A stretch of DNA of 32,976 nucleotides from Pseudomonadota bacterium (GCA_963205175.1 CAUJIW010000112.1:1-32976), one strand, 5' to 3'. Counted from the stretch's first letter, positions 23,670 through 32,976 are shown. Translations and numbers: made by a program. Notes: generated by a model not told the origin, from the letters alone.

Positions 23670-24824
23670 ATGGATATTTTTCTCTCCGCCGACGACCGTC
23701 GCTTCCGCGACGAGGTTCGCACCTTCCTCGCCACCGCCCTGACGCCCGAGTTGCGGCGCGCCGGCCGGCGGGCCCGCAGCGTGTTCCACGAGCCGGACAT
23801 CTCGCTGGCCTGGCAGCGCATCCTGCACACGCGCGGCTGGGTGGCGCCGGACTGGCCGGTGGCCCATGGCGGCACCGGCTGGACCGAAGTGCAGCGGTAC
23901 ATCTTCGCCGCCGAATGTGCCCGCGCCAATGCGCCGTCGCTGGCGCCGATGGGCCTGAAGATGGTGGCGCCGGTGATCATGCACTATGGCAGCGACGCCC
24001 AGAAGAACTTCTACCTCCCGCGCATTCTCTCCGGCGAGGATTACTGGTGCCAGGGCTTCTCCGAGCCCGGCGCCGGCTCGGATCTTGCCAACCTCGGCCT
24101 GCGGGCCGTGCCCGACGGCACGGATTATGTGCTCAACGGCTCGAAGATCTGGACCACCCACGCCCACCACGCCAACCGCATGTTCTGCCTGGTGCGCACC
24201 GGCAGCCACGGCAAGCCGCAGTCGGGCATCACGTTCCTGCTGCTCGACATGGCAAGCCCCGGCATTACCGTGAAGCCGATCATCACGTTGGCCGGCGACC
24301 ATGAACTCAACCAGGTGTTCTTCGACGACGTGCGAGTACCGCAGGCCAACCGGCTGGGGGCGGAAAACGACGGCTGGTCGGTGGCGAAATATCTGCTGGC
24401 CTTCGAGCGCGGCGGCCGCTACGCGCCGGCGCTGCGGGTGACGCTCAACCAGCTGCGCGCCGCCGCTCACGACGAGGGACTGACCAGCGACCCCGACATC
24501 GCGCTCGGGCTCGGCCGGCTTGCCGCCGAGGTCGACGCACTGCAATCGCAGGAACTGCAGGCCCTGGTGGGCGGCCGCGCCGGCGATGCCGCGCTGCTGC
24601 CGTCGATGCTGAAGATCCTCGGCACCGAGATTTCCCAGCGGCTCGACGAACTGGCGCTGCTGATCGCCGGCCCAGCAGCCTTCCCGACCGTGCTCGACGC
24701 AGCGCCCGACCATGTGGCCGTCGCCATGCCGCGCTACCTCAACGACCGGGCGGCCAGCATCTATGCCGGCTCCAACGAAATCCAGCGCGACATTATCGCC
24801 CGGATGCTGCTCGGGCGGAGCTGA
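23670..24824 (+). CDS. Acyl-CoA dehydrogenase family protein (pimeloyl/FadE heteromer-like)
   Basis: A 384-residue FAD-dependent acyl-CoA dehydrogenase homologue. Signatures: CQGFSEPGAGSDLANL (127-142), NGSKIWTTHAHHANRMFCLVRT (156-177) and SIYAGSNEIQRDIIARMLLG (363-382). The classical Glu of YEGT is Ala here (A366); a Glu at 246 in LAFERGGRY lies in the region of the alternative base. YAGSNEIQ and the overall sequence resemble subunits of bacterial pimeloyl-CoA-type or steroid FadE dehydrogenases, which can work as heteromers; no adjacent partner gene is present. The start ATG 23670 has no strong ribosome site. It is convergent with the acyl-CoA ligase gene (29-bp gap), and together they suggest activation and desaturation of the same acid. 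Confidence 0.92.
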   Translation: MDIFLSADDRRFRDEVRTFLATALTPELRRAGRRARSVFHEPDISLAWQRILHTRGWVAPDWPVAHGGTGWTEVQRYIFAAECARANAPSLAPMGLKMVAPVIMHYGSDAQKNFYLPRILSGEDYWCQGFSEPGAGSDLANLGLRAVPDGTDYVLNGSKIWTTHAHHANRMFCLVRTGSHGKPQSGITFLLLDMASPGITVKPIITLAGDHELNQVFFDDVRVPQANRLGAENDGWSVAKYLLAFERGGRYAPALRVTLNQLRAAAHDEGLTSDPDIALGLGRLAAEVDALQSQELQALVGGRAGDAALLPSMLKILGTEISQRLDELALLIAGPAAFPTVLDAAPDHVAVAMPRYLNDRAASIYAGSNEIQRDIIARMLLGRS

Positions 24825-24853
24825 ACCCCGCCCGTCAGCCTGCCGCGCGCGTG

Positions 24854-26416
24854 TCAGTTGACGTTGCGCGACTGACCGGCCCAATAGGGCTCACGCAGGG
24901 TCCGGCGCAATATCTTGCCCGACGGGTTGCGCGGCAGCGCGTCGATGAAGTCGACGCTCTTGGGGCACTTGAAGTGGGCGATGCGATCGCGGGCGTGGGC
25001 GATGATGCTCGCCGGGTCCGGCGACACCCCGGGCCGCGGCACGACGATCGCCTTGACCGCCTCGCCCCATTTGGCGTCCGGCACGCCGATCACCGCCACG
25101 TCCGCCACGTCGGGGTGGCCGTAGATGGCGCTCTCCACCTCCGCCGGATAGACGTTCTCGCCACCTGAGATGATCATGTCCTTGATGCGGTCCTGGATGA
25201 ACAGATAGCCTTCCTCGTCCAGCAGGCCGGCGTCGCCGGTGCGCAGCCAGCCGTCGGCGTCGATTGCCCTGGCGGTCTCCTCCGGCCGGTTCCAGTAGCC
25301 CTTCATCACCATCGGCCCACGCACCATCACCTCGCCGACGGTGTTGGGCGGCAGCGTGCGCCCTTCCTCGTCGACGACCTTCAGCTCCACCCCCGGCATC
25401 GCCTTGCCGGCCGATGTCATGACGTGGACGCGTTCCGGCCGGTGATCTTCCGGCGCCAGCGCCGTCACCGGCCCCCAGGTCTCGGTCATGCCGTAGACCT
25501 GCATGAACTCGCAGCCCAGCACGGCAATGCCGGCCTTCAGCAGCTCCAGCGGAATCGGGCTGGCGCCATAGGAGAAGTAGCGCAGGCTGGAGAAATCCGT
25601 CTGCTTGGCGCGCGGATGGCCGAGCAGGATCTGCAGCGCCGCCGGCACCAGGAACAGCCGCTTCAGCCGGTGGGTCTCGATCGCCTCCAGCACCGCGCCG
25701 GGGTCGAACTCGCGCAGCACGATGTTCTCCTGCGCGCCATAGACATTGAGCAGCGCCGTGCCGACACCGGCGATGTGGGCGAACGGCATGGCCAGCATCG
25801 CCGTCTCGCCGGGCTGCGACGACAGCCATTCCAACCCCGAGCTATCGACCAGCGGCCGGAAGCGGGTGACGTTGGCGTGGGTCAGCATCGCGCCCTTGGG
25901 TTTGCCGGTGGTGCCGGAGGTATAAAGCTGCAACAGGATGTCCTCGGCGTCCACCGTCACCGGCGGCGGCGCGTCAGAGGCAACGTCGCGCCAGGCGGCA
26001 AAGCCATTGGCGGAGTCCGAATCCATGATGATCACGGAATCAAGCCCGTCTGCAAGCTTGCCGGCGGTTTCGGCGAACACCGCGTCGACGAACAGGTGGC
26101 GCGCGCCGCTGTCCCGCAGGATCCAGGCGATCTCGTCCGGCGCCAGTCGCCAGATCACCGGCACCAGCACCACCCCGGCCTTGGCGGCACCCAGCATCAG
26201 TTCGATGGCGGCATCGCTGTTCTTGCCCAGATGCGCGACCCGGTCGCCGGGCTTCAGCCCCATGTCGAGCAGCGCATTGGCGACCCGGTTGGTATGGCGA
26301 TCGAGCATCGCATAATCGGTCACCCGACCCTCGAAGCGCAGGGCGATAGCCCGCGGTCTTTCGCGCCCGTGGCGATTGACGATGTCGCCAAAGGTTTCGG
26401 CCTGTTGTCCGGTCAT
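24854..26416 (-). CDS. AMP-forming acyl-CoA ligase (fatty-acid/aromatic acid:CoA ligase family)
   Basis: A 520-residue ANL-superfamily enzyme that activates a carboxylic acid with ATP to an acyl-AMP and then an acyl-CoA. The P-loop YTSGTTGKPKG is at 165-175. YGMTETWG, LRTGD followed by FIQDRIKDMIISGGENVYPAEVE, and the catalytic Lys501 in NPSGKILRR are all present, so it should be active. The start ATG 26416 has GGGGAGGA upstream. The length and motifs fit medium/long-chain or cyclic acid ligases of the FadD3/FadD13 kind, but the acid cannot be named. It converges with the acyl-CoA dehydrogenase gene, and the alcohol dehydrogenase gene 95 bp upstream is in the same direction. Confidence 0.94.
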   Translation of the reverse strand: MTGQQAETFGDIVNRHGRERPRAIALRFEGRVTDYAMLDRHTNRVANALLDMGLKPGDRVAHLGKNSDAAIELMLGAAKAGVVLVPVIWRLAPDEIAWILRDSGARHLFVDAVFAETAGKLADGLDSVIIMDSDSANGFAAWRDVASDAPPPVTVDAEDILLQLYTSGTTGKPKGAMLTHANVTRFRPLVDSSGLEWLSSQPGETAMLAMPFAHIAGVGTALLNVYGAQENIVLREFDPGAVLEAIETHRLKRLFLVPAALQILLGHPRAKQTDFSSLRYFSYGASPIPLELLKAGIAVLGCEFMQVYGMTETWGPVTALAPEDHRPERVHVMTSAGKAMPGVELKVVDEEGRTLPPNTVGEVMVRGPMVMKGYWNRPEETARAIDADGWLRTGDAGLLDEEGYLFIQDRIKDMIISGGENVYPAEVESAIYGHPDVADVAVIGVPDAKWGEAVKAIVVPRPGVSPDPASIIAHARDRIAHFKCPKSVDFIDALPRNPSGKILRRTLREPYWAGQSRNVN

Positions 26417-26511
26417 ATGTCATCCTCCCCGCCGGAAAGGTGGGGCCGCGGCCGGCGATCGCCAAGCTGTTGCGTGTGTCAGGGTTGGTCGTAGACCGCG
26501 GGTCCGGATGT

Positions 26512-27684
26512 TCAGCAGCGTCCATCCCAGGCCAGGGCATAGAGGGCGCGCATCTCGTCGATCGTCGGCACGCGCGGATTATTGGCCGGCGACCCCGAGG
26601 CCAGCGCCTGCTCGCACATCAAGGGCAGCAATGCCTCCCAACGGGCGCGCTCGATGCCAAACACCGGCGGCGTCGGCACGTCGAGATCGCGGTTGAGCGC
26701 CGCCAGCTCCTCGATGAGCCGGGCGACGGCGGCCTGGTCTCCCTCGTCGTCGCCGGCGATCCCCATGGCACGGGCGCAATCGGCGTAGCGGGCGGGTGCC
26801 GACGGCGCCGACCAGGCGGTGACGGCGGGCAGCAGCATGGCGTTGGACAGGCCGTGCGGCACATGGAAGTGGGCGCCGATCGGCCGGCTCATGCCATGTA
26901 CCAGCGCCACCGAACTGTTGGAGAAGGCGATGCCGGCCTGGGTCGCCCCCAGCATCATCGCGGAGCGCGCCGGACGGTCCTGCGGGTCGGCGCAGACCCG
27001 GCGGATATTCGGCGCGATCGCCCGCATTGCCGCCAGCGCCATGGTGTCGCTGAACGGATTGGCCCGGCGCGAGACATAGGCCTCGATGGCGTGGGTCAGC
27101 GAATCGATGCCGGTGTCGGCGGTCAGCCGGCGCGGCTTGGTCAGCGTCAGCTCATAATCGACCAGCGCTGCCACCGGCAGATAGGCCAGCCCCGGGCAGA
27201 GCATCTTCTCGTCAGTGTCGCCGTTGGTGATGATGGTGAAGCGGGTCGCCTCGGAGCCGGTGCCAGCGGTGGTGGGGATGGCGATGATTGGCAGGCCCGG
27301 CTGGTCCTGCACATGCGGCACCTTGTAGTCGGCCATGGAGCCACCCAGCCGGCCCAGCACGGCGATGGCCTTGGCGCTGTCGAGCGGGCTGCCGCCGCCG
27401 AAGCCGATCACGCAGTCATGGTCGCCGGCCTCTAGACAGGCAAGCCCGGCCTCGATGGAGGCGATGGTGGGATCGGGCACGGTGTCGGCGAACACCCGCG
27501 CCTGGATACCGGTGGCGGCGAGATCATCGACCAGGCGCGAGACCCAGCCCTGGGCGACCAGAAAGCCGTCGGTCACCACCAGCGGCCGCGACAGCCCGAG
27601 CATGGCCAGCACCTCGCCGGCCTGGCGGGAGGCGCCGGCGCCGACGCGCAGGATGCGGGGCAGGGCGATGGCGCTGATGCTCAT
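26512..27684 (-). CDS. Iron-containing alcohol dehydrogenase
   Basis: A 390-residue group III alcohol dehydrogenase. ATG 27684 is chosen over an in-frame start at 27798 because AAGGAAGG precedes it and the extension would overlap the SixA-like gene. The nucleotide-binding motif GGGSPLD is at 96-102. The four metal ligands are all present: D194, H198, H263 and H277 (DTGIDSLTHAIEAY and GMSRPIGAHFHVPHG). It oxidises an alcohol or reduces an aldehyde with NAD(P); the substrate is unknown. It lies 29 bp after the phosphatase gene and ahead of the acyl-CoA ligase, so an alcohol-to-acid-to-CoA route is conceivable. Confidence 0.94.
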   Translation of the reverse strand: MSISAIALPRILRVGAGASRQAGEVLAMLGLSRPLVVTDGFLVAQGWVSRLVDDLAATGIQARVFADTVPDPTIASIEAGLACLEAGDHDCVIGFGGGSPLDSAKAIAVLGRLGGSMADYKVPHVQDQPGLPIIAIPTTAGTGSEATRFTIITNGDTDEKMLCPGLAYLPVAALVDYELTLTKPRRLTADTGIDSLTHAIEAYVSRRANPFSDTMALAAMRAIAPNIRRVCADPQDRPARSAMMLGATQAGIAFSNSSVALVHGMSRPIGAHFHVPHGLSNAMLLPAVTAWSAPSAPARYADCARAMGIAGDDEGDQAAVARLIEELAALNRDLDVPTPPVFGIERARWEALLPLMCEQALASGSPANNPRVPTIDEMRALYALAWDGRC

Positions 27685-27713
27685 GGTCTGCCTTCCTTGT
27701 CGGCCGGTGTGGT

Positions 27714-28247
27714 TCAGTCGCCGTCGAGGTCGGCGTCGAGGTGCTTGGGCCGCACGTAGCGCAGCAGACGGCCGGTCCTGGCCTTCACGCCCGACCACTG
27801 GTCCACATCAAAGCCGATCTCCGCCAGCGTGCCGGTGGGGAATTTGGCCGCCAGCCCCGAGCGCAGCTTTTCCGGCCCGCTGCCTACCAGATGGAGCGCC
27901 AGATCCTCGAAACCGGGGTTGTGCCCGACCAGCAGCACCGACCGCACGCTGTCCGGCAGTTCGTGTACCAGATCGAGCAGTGTGTCGTGCGAGGCCATGT
28001 AGATGCGCTCGTCGAACTGCGCCTCAAGCGGCGCGCCATAGCCCTCGGCCACCAGCGCCAGCGTCTCGCGGGTACGGGCGGCGGGAGAACAGATCACGGC
28101 ATCGAACTGCGCGCCCTCGGCCCGCAGATAGTGACCAATGCGCGGCGCGGCGCGGCGACCACGGTCGTTGAGCACACGGTCGAAATCCCGTTGGTGCGGG
28201 TCATCCCAGCTGGACTTGGCGTGGCGCAGCAGCGTCAGCGTCTTCAC
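27714..28247 (-). CDS. SixA-like histidine phosphatase
   Basis: A 177-residue histidine phosphatase. The phospho-acceptor motif LLRHAKSSW begins at residue 6 (RHxK as in SixA), a second Arg is in SPAARTRET, and the second catalytic His is in VGHNPGFED. SixA proteins dephosphorylate phosphohistidine domains such as HPt or NPr. This protein is a little longer than E. coli SixA (about 160), with a C-terminal extension rich in Arg and Asp. The start is a GTG at 28247 with a weak GGGGAAAGA upstream. The target is unknown. Confidence 0.9.
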   Translation of the reverse strand: MKTLTLLRHAKSSWDDPHQRDFDRVLNDRGRRAAPRIGHYLRAEGAQFDAVICSPAARTRETLALVAEGYGAPLEAQFDERIYMASHDTLLDLVHELPDSVRSVLLVGHNPGFEDLALHLVGSGPEKLRSGLAAKFPTGTLAEIGFDVDQWSGVKARTGRLLRYVRPKHLDADLDGD

Positions 28248-28327
28248 GAGGCGTCTTTCCCCAGGCTCTTTGTAACCGGCTTATACCGGCAGGACCGCAG
28301 GTCCAAGGCAAAATCTGGTGACCGACC

Positions 28328-28750
28328 TCAGCGCGCCGGCCGCCACCAGCGCGCGGCCGCCGCCCGTTCGATCGCCGAGGCGGCCAGCCGCTCGATGCCC
28401 AGCGTGGCGCGCACGGTATCGAGGATCGAGCGCTCGAAGCGTCCCAGATGGTCATCCGCCGCCGCCACGTCGCAGGCCAGGCAATAGGCGGTCTCGCAGG
28501 CCTCTTCCGGCACGGACTCGCGGATGATGCCGAGCACCGTTGTCAGCCCTTCCTCGGCGTCGAGGATGGAGCCGCAGTCGCGGGCGGTGGGGATGAGATG
28601 CTCGATGTTGAAGCCAGCGAACACCGGCAGATCCTGCACCAGCCGGCCGATCCGCTTCAGCTCGTTGTCGGACATTGACCGGTCGGAGCCGGCAACGACA
28701 ATCATCAGGTAGATCAAGGCGGTATGCATGGAAATCGGCTGGCCGGTCAT
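28328..28750 (-). CDS. TerB family (tellurite resistance TerB-like) protein
   Basis: A 140-residue small helical protein. It has the TerB arrangement of two similar halves with acidic clusters: VVAGSDRSMSDNELKRIGRLV near the start and DVAAADDHLGRFERSILDTVR near the end. TerB-like proteins are often metal-binding and found near membranes; a link to tellurite is known only for a few. There are no other ter genes here, so this is probably a general family member. The start ATG 28750 lies 36 bp after the helicase stop, suggesting an operon; an internal ATG at 28729 is possible. Confidence 0.8.
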   Translation of the reverse strand: MTGQPISMHTALIYLMIVVAGSDRSMSDNELKRIGRLVQDLPVFAGFNIEHLIPTARDCGSILDAEEGLTTVLGIIRESVPEEACETAYCLACDVAAADDHLGRFERSILDTVRATLGIERLAASAIERAAAARWWRPAR

Positions 28751-28786
28751 GGCGCGCGGGTGCCCTTTCAGGATGTTGGGTCGGGG

Positions 28787-31552
28787 TTAAAGATCGTCCG
28801 ATACAGTAAGCGGCGCCTCCACGTGCGGCAAGGGCGCCAGAAAGTCGCGGGTCGCCGCCACCGCCTCGGCGAGGCCGACCCGTGCAATCGGCACGTCGGG
28901 CGGAAAGGCCGACAGCAGCCGAGAGGGCACCGCCGCGCCCAGCAGCACGAACACGCCGCGGTCTCGTGCGGTGCGGATCAGCCGGCCAAACGCCTGGGCA
29001 AGCCGGGCGCGGGTGACCAGATCGTCGTAGGCGGCGCCACCAAAGGCCGCCCGCCGGGCGGCGTGCAGGATGGTCGGGCGCGGCCACGGCACGCCTTCCA
29101 GCACCACCAGCCGCAGCGAATGGCCCGGCACGTCGACGCCATCGCGCAGGGCATCGGTGCCGAGCAGGCTGGCATGGGCATCGGCCCGGAACATATCGAC
29201 CAGCGTGCCGGTGTCGATGGGGTCGACATGCTGGGCCAGCAGCGGCAGACCCTCCTCCGCCAATGGCCCGGCGATGCGGGCATGGACCGCCTTGAGCCGG
29301 GCAATCGCCGTGAACAACCCCAGCGCGCCACCGCCGGTGGCGCGGATCAGCGCCTTGTAAGCACCGGCGAGCTGGCCGATGTCGCCGCGCTTGACGTCGG
29401 TGACGACGAACACCCGGGCGGCATTGGCATAATCGAACGGCGAGGCGGCGGCGAAGCGGCGGGCCGGCAGCGGCAAGTGGTTGGCGCCGGTGCGGTGCTC
29501 GGCTCGGCTCCAGTCGCCAGGGTCGGCGCCACGGTCGCGCAGGGTGGCCGAGGTCACCACCACGCCGTGCGCCGGCTCCAGCACCAGCGAGGCGAACGGC
29601 CGGGTCGGGTCCAGCCAGTGGCGATGCAGACCGACATCGAACTCGCGGCCCTCGGCGCGGTCGAGCGCCATCCAGTCGACGAAATCGGGATTGGCGACAC
29701 CGCCCAGCCGGCCGAGCAGGCCGATCCAGGCCATCACCGTCTGCCGGCGATACTTGAGCCCGGAAGCGGCGCCCTCCAGCCGGGTGCGCAGCGCGGAATC
29801 CAGCCAGTCCGGCCGGTCCTCGATCAGCACCGCCAGCCGCTGCTCCAGCGCCGCCATCGGGGCGACCAGCGCTTCCAGCATGTCCTGCGCCGCCAGCCCG
29901 GTTTCCACCACCTGTGGCGCCAGATTGGCGATCTCTGTCTCCAGTCCGTAACCGGACTCGCTCATCTCGGCGCGCGCCAGCACCTGCGCCCGCACCGCGC
30001 CGAGCAATTGCTCGATCGGCCCGTCGCCCGCCCCGTCGGCGACGCGGGCCAGCCAGCCGTCGGACGGCAGGTCGCGCGCCACCCGCAGCAGCAGCGCGAG
30101 CTGGGTGGCGCTGCTATCGTCGTGCAGCACCAGCTCGGCCAGCCGCGCCTCCAGGCCACGCCGTCGGCCCCGGCTGCGGCCGCCTTCCGGCCCCAGCAGC
30201 CAGCGGCGCAGCTCGATGGCCTCGGCACCGCTGAGATGGGCGGCGAAGGTGGAATCGGCGGCATCGAACAGGTGATGCCCCTCGTCGAAGACGATGCGGC
30301 TCATCACACCGCCCTCGGCGCGGCCGCGCGCGGCGTTGACCATCACCAGCGCGTGGTTGGCGACGACGATGTCGGCGCGCGCCGCCTTGCGCGCCGCCCG
30401 CTCGATGAAGCAGCGGCGGTAGTGCGGGCAGCCGGCGAAGACGCACTCGCCACGCCGGTCGGTGAGCGCCGCCAGCCGGCCATTGCCGAACAGCGAGGCC
30501 AGCCAGCCGGGGAAGTCGCCGCCGATCATGTCGCCATCGCGGGTATAGCGGGCCCAACGGGCGGTCAGCTGCGCCAGGATGGCGGCCCGGCCGGTGAAGG
30601 CGCCCTGCACCGCGTCCTCCAGGTTCAGCAGGCAGAGGTAGTTCTCCCGCCCCTTGCGGATGACCGTGCGGCGGGCACGCACCGCCGGGTCGGGGTAAAG
30701 CCTGGCCAGCTCGCCATCGAGCTGGCGCTGCAGCGCCTTGGTGAAGGTTGACACCCAGACAGTGCCGCCGGCCTGTTCGGCCCACAGGCTGGCCGGCGCC
30801 AGATAGCCCAGCGTCTTGCCGGTGCCGGTGCCGGCCTCCACCAGCGCCACGTTGGGCGCCGCCTGCATCTCGCGCGGCTGGAAGGCATGCGCCGCCGCGC
30901 GGGCGAAATCGCGCTGCTGCGGCCGGGCCTCGGCCCGCGCACCCACCAGATGGGCGAGGCGCGTGGCAACCGCATCACCGTTAAGGACAATATCGTGGGG
31001 GGCGGCGCGCGGCGGCATGTCCTCCCACTCCGCCAGGCTGAGGAACAGCGGCCGGTCGGCGTGGCGCGGCTGGGCGACGCGGGCGGCGACATCCGGCCCC
31101 CACGGCCATTTCAGCCGCAGTAGCGACTGGGCCGCGCCATAGGCGCCGACGCGAAACGGCCACAGCGGGTCGGCGATCTCGGCCAGCAGCGCCTCGGCCG
31201 CCCGGCGCAGGAACAGCGCCTCCTCCTCCAGCGTCGCCGGCGCCTCCAGCGCCAGCGCGCGGGCCAGCCCACGCGCCGTCGGCACGCAGAAGCGCGCCGG
31301 GCGGACGAAGGCGAACAGCTCCAGCAGGTCGAGCCCCGACAGCTCGGGGTAGCCCAGCCGCGAGGCGACCAGCGGCGCGTTGATCAGGATCACCGGGGTG
31401 TCGGCGGCCAGCCGGATCGCCTGGCCGCGCGTCACGGTGTGGACGCTGCCCGAGCTTTCCGCCACCCAGATGCCGCCATGGCCGGCCGCCAGCGTTGGGT
31501 AACGCAGTGGCGGCGGCGGCGGGTTCGACGACAGGGCGGGTTGATCGGACAT
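28787..31552 (-). CDS. ATP-dependent DNA helicase, DinG/XPD type with iron-sulfur cluster
   Basis: A superfamily 2 helicase of 921 residues from ATG 31552. Walker A EAGTGTGKT is at 239-247, and the DEAH-like box DEGHH at 423-427. Between them four cysteines (about 307, 370, 375 and 381; YLCLL and CVFAGCPHYRRC) would hold the 4Fe-4S cluster that marks the DinG/XPD group. The C-terminal motor domain is complete (GTDALRDGVDVPGHSLRLVVLEGVP, LAQAFGRLIRTARDRG). About 210 residues precede Walker A; this part resembles a degenerate exonuclease-type domain, but no catalytic acid set was found. Such helicases unwind 5' to 3' and resolve R-loops or damage structures. The start is uncertain: in-frame GTG 31579 and ATG 31573 are also possible and none has a good ribosome site. 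Confidence 0.92.
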   Translation of the reverse strand: MSDQPALSSNPPPPPLRYPTLAAGHGGIWVAESSGSVHTVTRGQAIRLAADTPVILINAPLVASRLGYPELSGLDLLELFAFVRPARFCVPTARGLARALALEAPATLEEEALFLRRAAEALLAEIADPLWPFRVGAYGAAQSLLRLKWPWGPDVAARVAQPRHADRPLFLSLAEWEDMPPRAAPHDIVLNGDAVATRLAHLVGARAEARPQQRDFARAAAHAFQPREMQAAPNVALVEAGTGTGKTLGYLAPASLWAEQAGGTVWVSTFTKALQRQLDGELARLYPDPAVRARRTVIRKGRENYLCLLNLEDAVQGAFTGRAAILAQLTARWARYTRDGDMIGGDFPGWLASLFGNGRLAALTDRRGECVFAGCPHYRRCFIERAARKAARADIVVANHALVMVNAARGRAEGGVMSRIVFDEGHHLFDAADSTFAAHLSGAEAIELRRWLLGPEGGRSRGRRRGLEARLAELVLHDDSSATQLALLLRVARDLPSDGWLARVADGAGDGPIEQLLGAVRAQVLARAEMSESGYGLETEIANLAPQVVETGLAAQDMLEALVAPMAALEQRLAVLIEDRPDWLDSALRTRLEGAASGLKYRRQTVMAWIGLLGRLGGVANPDFVDWMALDRAEGREFDVGLHRHWLDPTRPFASLVLEPAHGVVVTSATLRDRGADPGDWSRAEHRTGANHLPLPARRFAAASPFDYANAARVFVVTDVKRGDIGQLAGAYKALIRATGGGALGLFTAIARLKAVHARIAGPLAEEGLPLLAQHVDPIDTGTLVDMFRADAHASLLGTDALRDGVDVPGHSLRLVVLEGVPWPRPTILHAARRAAFGGAAYDDLVTRARLAQAFGRLIRTARDRGVFVLLGAAVPSRLLSAFPPDVPIARVGLAEAVAATRDFLAPLPHVEAPLTVSDDL

Positions 31553-31607
31553 GGCGGCGCTACTAATGACCATCTCCACATATGTTCACAACCCGTCTGG
31601 ACAGTAG

Positions 31608-32976
31608 ATGAGTGATCTCAAGGCCGCCGCGGCCGACAACAAGGCCTGGGTGTTCGAGGAAGCCCGCAAGCTGGTGGAGCGTTTCAAGGACGCGCCGCCG
31701 GCCAAAGGCTATGTGCTGTTCGAGACCGGCTATGGCCCGTCGGGCCTGCCGCACATCGGCACCTTCGGCGAGGTCGCCCGCACCACCATGGTCCGTCAGG
31801 CCTTCAGCCTGCTCTCCGACCTGCCGACCAGGCTGTTCTGCTTCTCCGACGACATGGACGGCCTGCGCAAGGTGCCGGACAATATCCCCAACAAGGAGAT
31901 GGTGGCCGAGCATCTGGGCAAGCCGCTGACCCAGGTGCCCGACCCGTTCGGTACTCACCCCAGTTTCGGCCAGCACAACAATGCCCGGCTGCGCGCCTTC
32001 CTCGACACCTTCGGCTTCGAGTACGAGTTCCTGTCGGCCACCGACTGCTACAAGTCCGGCCGCTTCGACGCGACACTGCGGGCGGTGCTCGCCCACTATG
32101 ACGCGGTGAAGGGCGTCATCCTGCCAACGCTCGGCGCCGAGCGGCGGGCAACCTATTCGCCGTTCCTGCCGGTCTGCCCGAAGACCGGCATCGTGCTGCA
32201 GGTGCCGACCATCGATCGCGACGTCGAGGCTGGCACCATCAGCTACATCGACCCCAACGACGGCGAGCGGATGACCGTGCCGGTGACCGGCGGCCACTGC
32301 AAGCTGCAGTGGAAGGCCGACTGGGCGATGCGCTGGGTGGCGCTGGAGGTCGACTACGAGATGGCCGGCAAGGACCTGATCGACTCGGTCACCCTGTCGT
32401 CGAAGATCGCCCGCGTGCTCGGCGCGCGGCCGCCGGAGGGCTTCAATTACGAACTGTTCCTCGACGAGAAGGGCGAGAAGATCTCCAAGTCGAAGGGCAA
32501 CGGCCTGACCATCGAGGAATGGCTGACCTACGCCAGCCCGGAAAGCCTGGCGCTGTACATGTACCAGTCGCCGCGCAAGGCCAAGCGGCTCTATTTCGAC
32601 GTCATCCCCAAGGCGGTCGATGAATATTACCAGTTCCTCGCCGCCTACCCCGGCCAGGCGGCGGCGGAGAAGCTCGGCAACCCGGTGCACCACATCCACA
32701 ACGGCCAGGTGCCGAGCGTCGACCTGCCGGTGTCGTTCAGCCTGCTGCTGAACCTGGTGGCCGCCGCCAACAGCGACGACCGCGCGGTGCTGTGGGGTTT
32801 CCTCTCCCGCTATGCGCCGGGCACCAGCCCCGAGAGCCACCCCGAACTGGACAAGCTGGTGGGCTACGCGCTGGCCTACTACCGCGACCGGGTGGCGCCG
32901 CTGCGCCAGCTGCGCGCGCCGACGGCGGCCGAGCGGCCGGCATTCGAGGATCTGCTGGACCGGCTGGGCCGCATCA
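31608..32976 (+). CDS. lysS: Lysyl-tRNA synthetase, class I (partial, 3' end beyond window)
   Basis: The first 456 residues are visible of a protein usually about 510-530 long. It is a class I Rossmann-fold synthetase with the HIGH variant HIGT (49-52 in [10 protein letters not shown]) and the KMSKS variant KISKS (about 291-295, [10 protein letters not shown]). Most bacteria use class II LysRS; class I is known in archaea, spirochaetes and many alphaproteobacteria, which supports the placement of this genome. It charges tRNA-Lys with lysine. The start ATG 31608 has a weak upstream site. It is divergent from the helicase gene with only 55 bp between. Confidence 0.95.
   Translation, partial: MSDLKAAAADNKAWVFEEARKLVERFKDAPPAKGYVLFETGYGPSGLPHIGTFGEVARTTMVRQAFSLLSDLPTRLFCFSDDMDGLRKVPDNIPNKEMVAEHLGKPLTQVPDPFGTHPSFGQHNNARLRAFLDTFGFEYEFLSATDCYKSGRFDATLRAVLAHYDAVKGVILPTLGAERRATYSPFLPVCPKTGIVLQVPTIDRDVEAGTISYIDPNDGERMTVPVTGGHCKLQWKADWAMRWVALEVDYEMAGKDLIDSVTLSSKIARVLGARPPEGFNYELFLDEKGEKISKSKGNGLTIEEWLTYASPESLALYMYQSPRKAKRLYFDVIPKAVDEYYQFLAAYPGQAAAEKLGNPVHHIHNGQVPSVDLPVSFSLLLNLVAAANSDDRAVLWGFLSRYAPGTSPESHPELDKLVGYALAYYRDRVAPLRQLRAPTAAERPAFEDLLDRLGRI

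Overview
The window is high-GC, gene-dense DNA from a free-living, metabolically versatile bacterium, most likely an alphaproteobacterium. The grounds are a class I (archaeal-type) lysyl-tRNA synthetase, two large TonB-dependent receptors of the kind abundant in sphingomonads and caulobacters, a Cache-type chemoreceptor, a LuxR solo and many CoA-dependent catabolic genes. No tRNA, rRNA, CRISPR array, insertion sequence or phage gene was seen. Nothing supports naming a genus.

Layout. (1) 1-8463 is a catabolic island for an unidentified lipophilic or alicyclic substrate. A leftward operon runs HMG-CoA-synthase-like/OB-fold protein, SCP-x-type thiolase, SDR dehydrogenase, enoyl-CoA hydratase/isomerase. 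Opposite it lie a rightward acyl-CoA dehydrogenase and a hotdog thioesterase. A TetR regulator and a Baeyer-Villiger-type flavin monooxygenase diverge from a shared promoter that carries two matching AAATC-N4-GATTT dyads. (2) 8529-10890 is a leftward SulP anion transporter plus UspA pair; the SulP frame is broken at an 8-base C/G tract. (3) 11215-13268 is an arsR-arsC-acr3 arsenic resistance operon. (4) 13390-20154 holds a PhoA-type alkaline phosphatase, a TonB receptor with an N-terminal carboxypeptidase-regulatory-like domain, and a Cache chemoreceptor. A Pho-box-like array with an 11-bp period lies between the receptor and the chemoreceptor. (5) 20247-26416 is a second TonB receptor divergent from a LuxR-type regulator with a near-canonical lux box between them, then an acyl-CoA dehydrogenase and an AMP-forming acyl-CoA ligase. 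(6) 26512-32976 is mostly housekeeping: iron alcohol dehydrogenase, SixA-like phosphatase, TerB-like protein, DinG/XPD-type helicase and the start of lysS.

How the parts may work together (inference). Region 1 reads as oxygenation of a ketone followed by beta-oxidation-like ring or chain degradation under TetR control. Regions 3 and 4 together read as a phosphate-scavenging neighbourhood: hydrolysis of organophosphate, outer-membrane uptake, taxis, and detoxification of the phosphate mimic arsenate. Region 5 reads as uptake and CoA activation of a hydrophobic acid, with the receptor probably tied to an acyl-homoserine-lactone-like or exogenous signal through the LuxR solo.

The most noteworthy observations are the Pho-box array shared by a TonB receptor and a chemoreceptor, the lux box between an orphan LuxR and a TonB receptor, the paired TetR dyads, the SulP frameshift, and the missing classical catalytic residues in the HMG-CoA-synthase-like protein and in both acyl-CoA dehydrogenases. 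No single locus is clearly an undescribed defence or mobile system.
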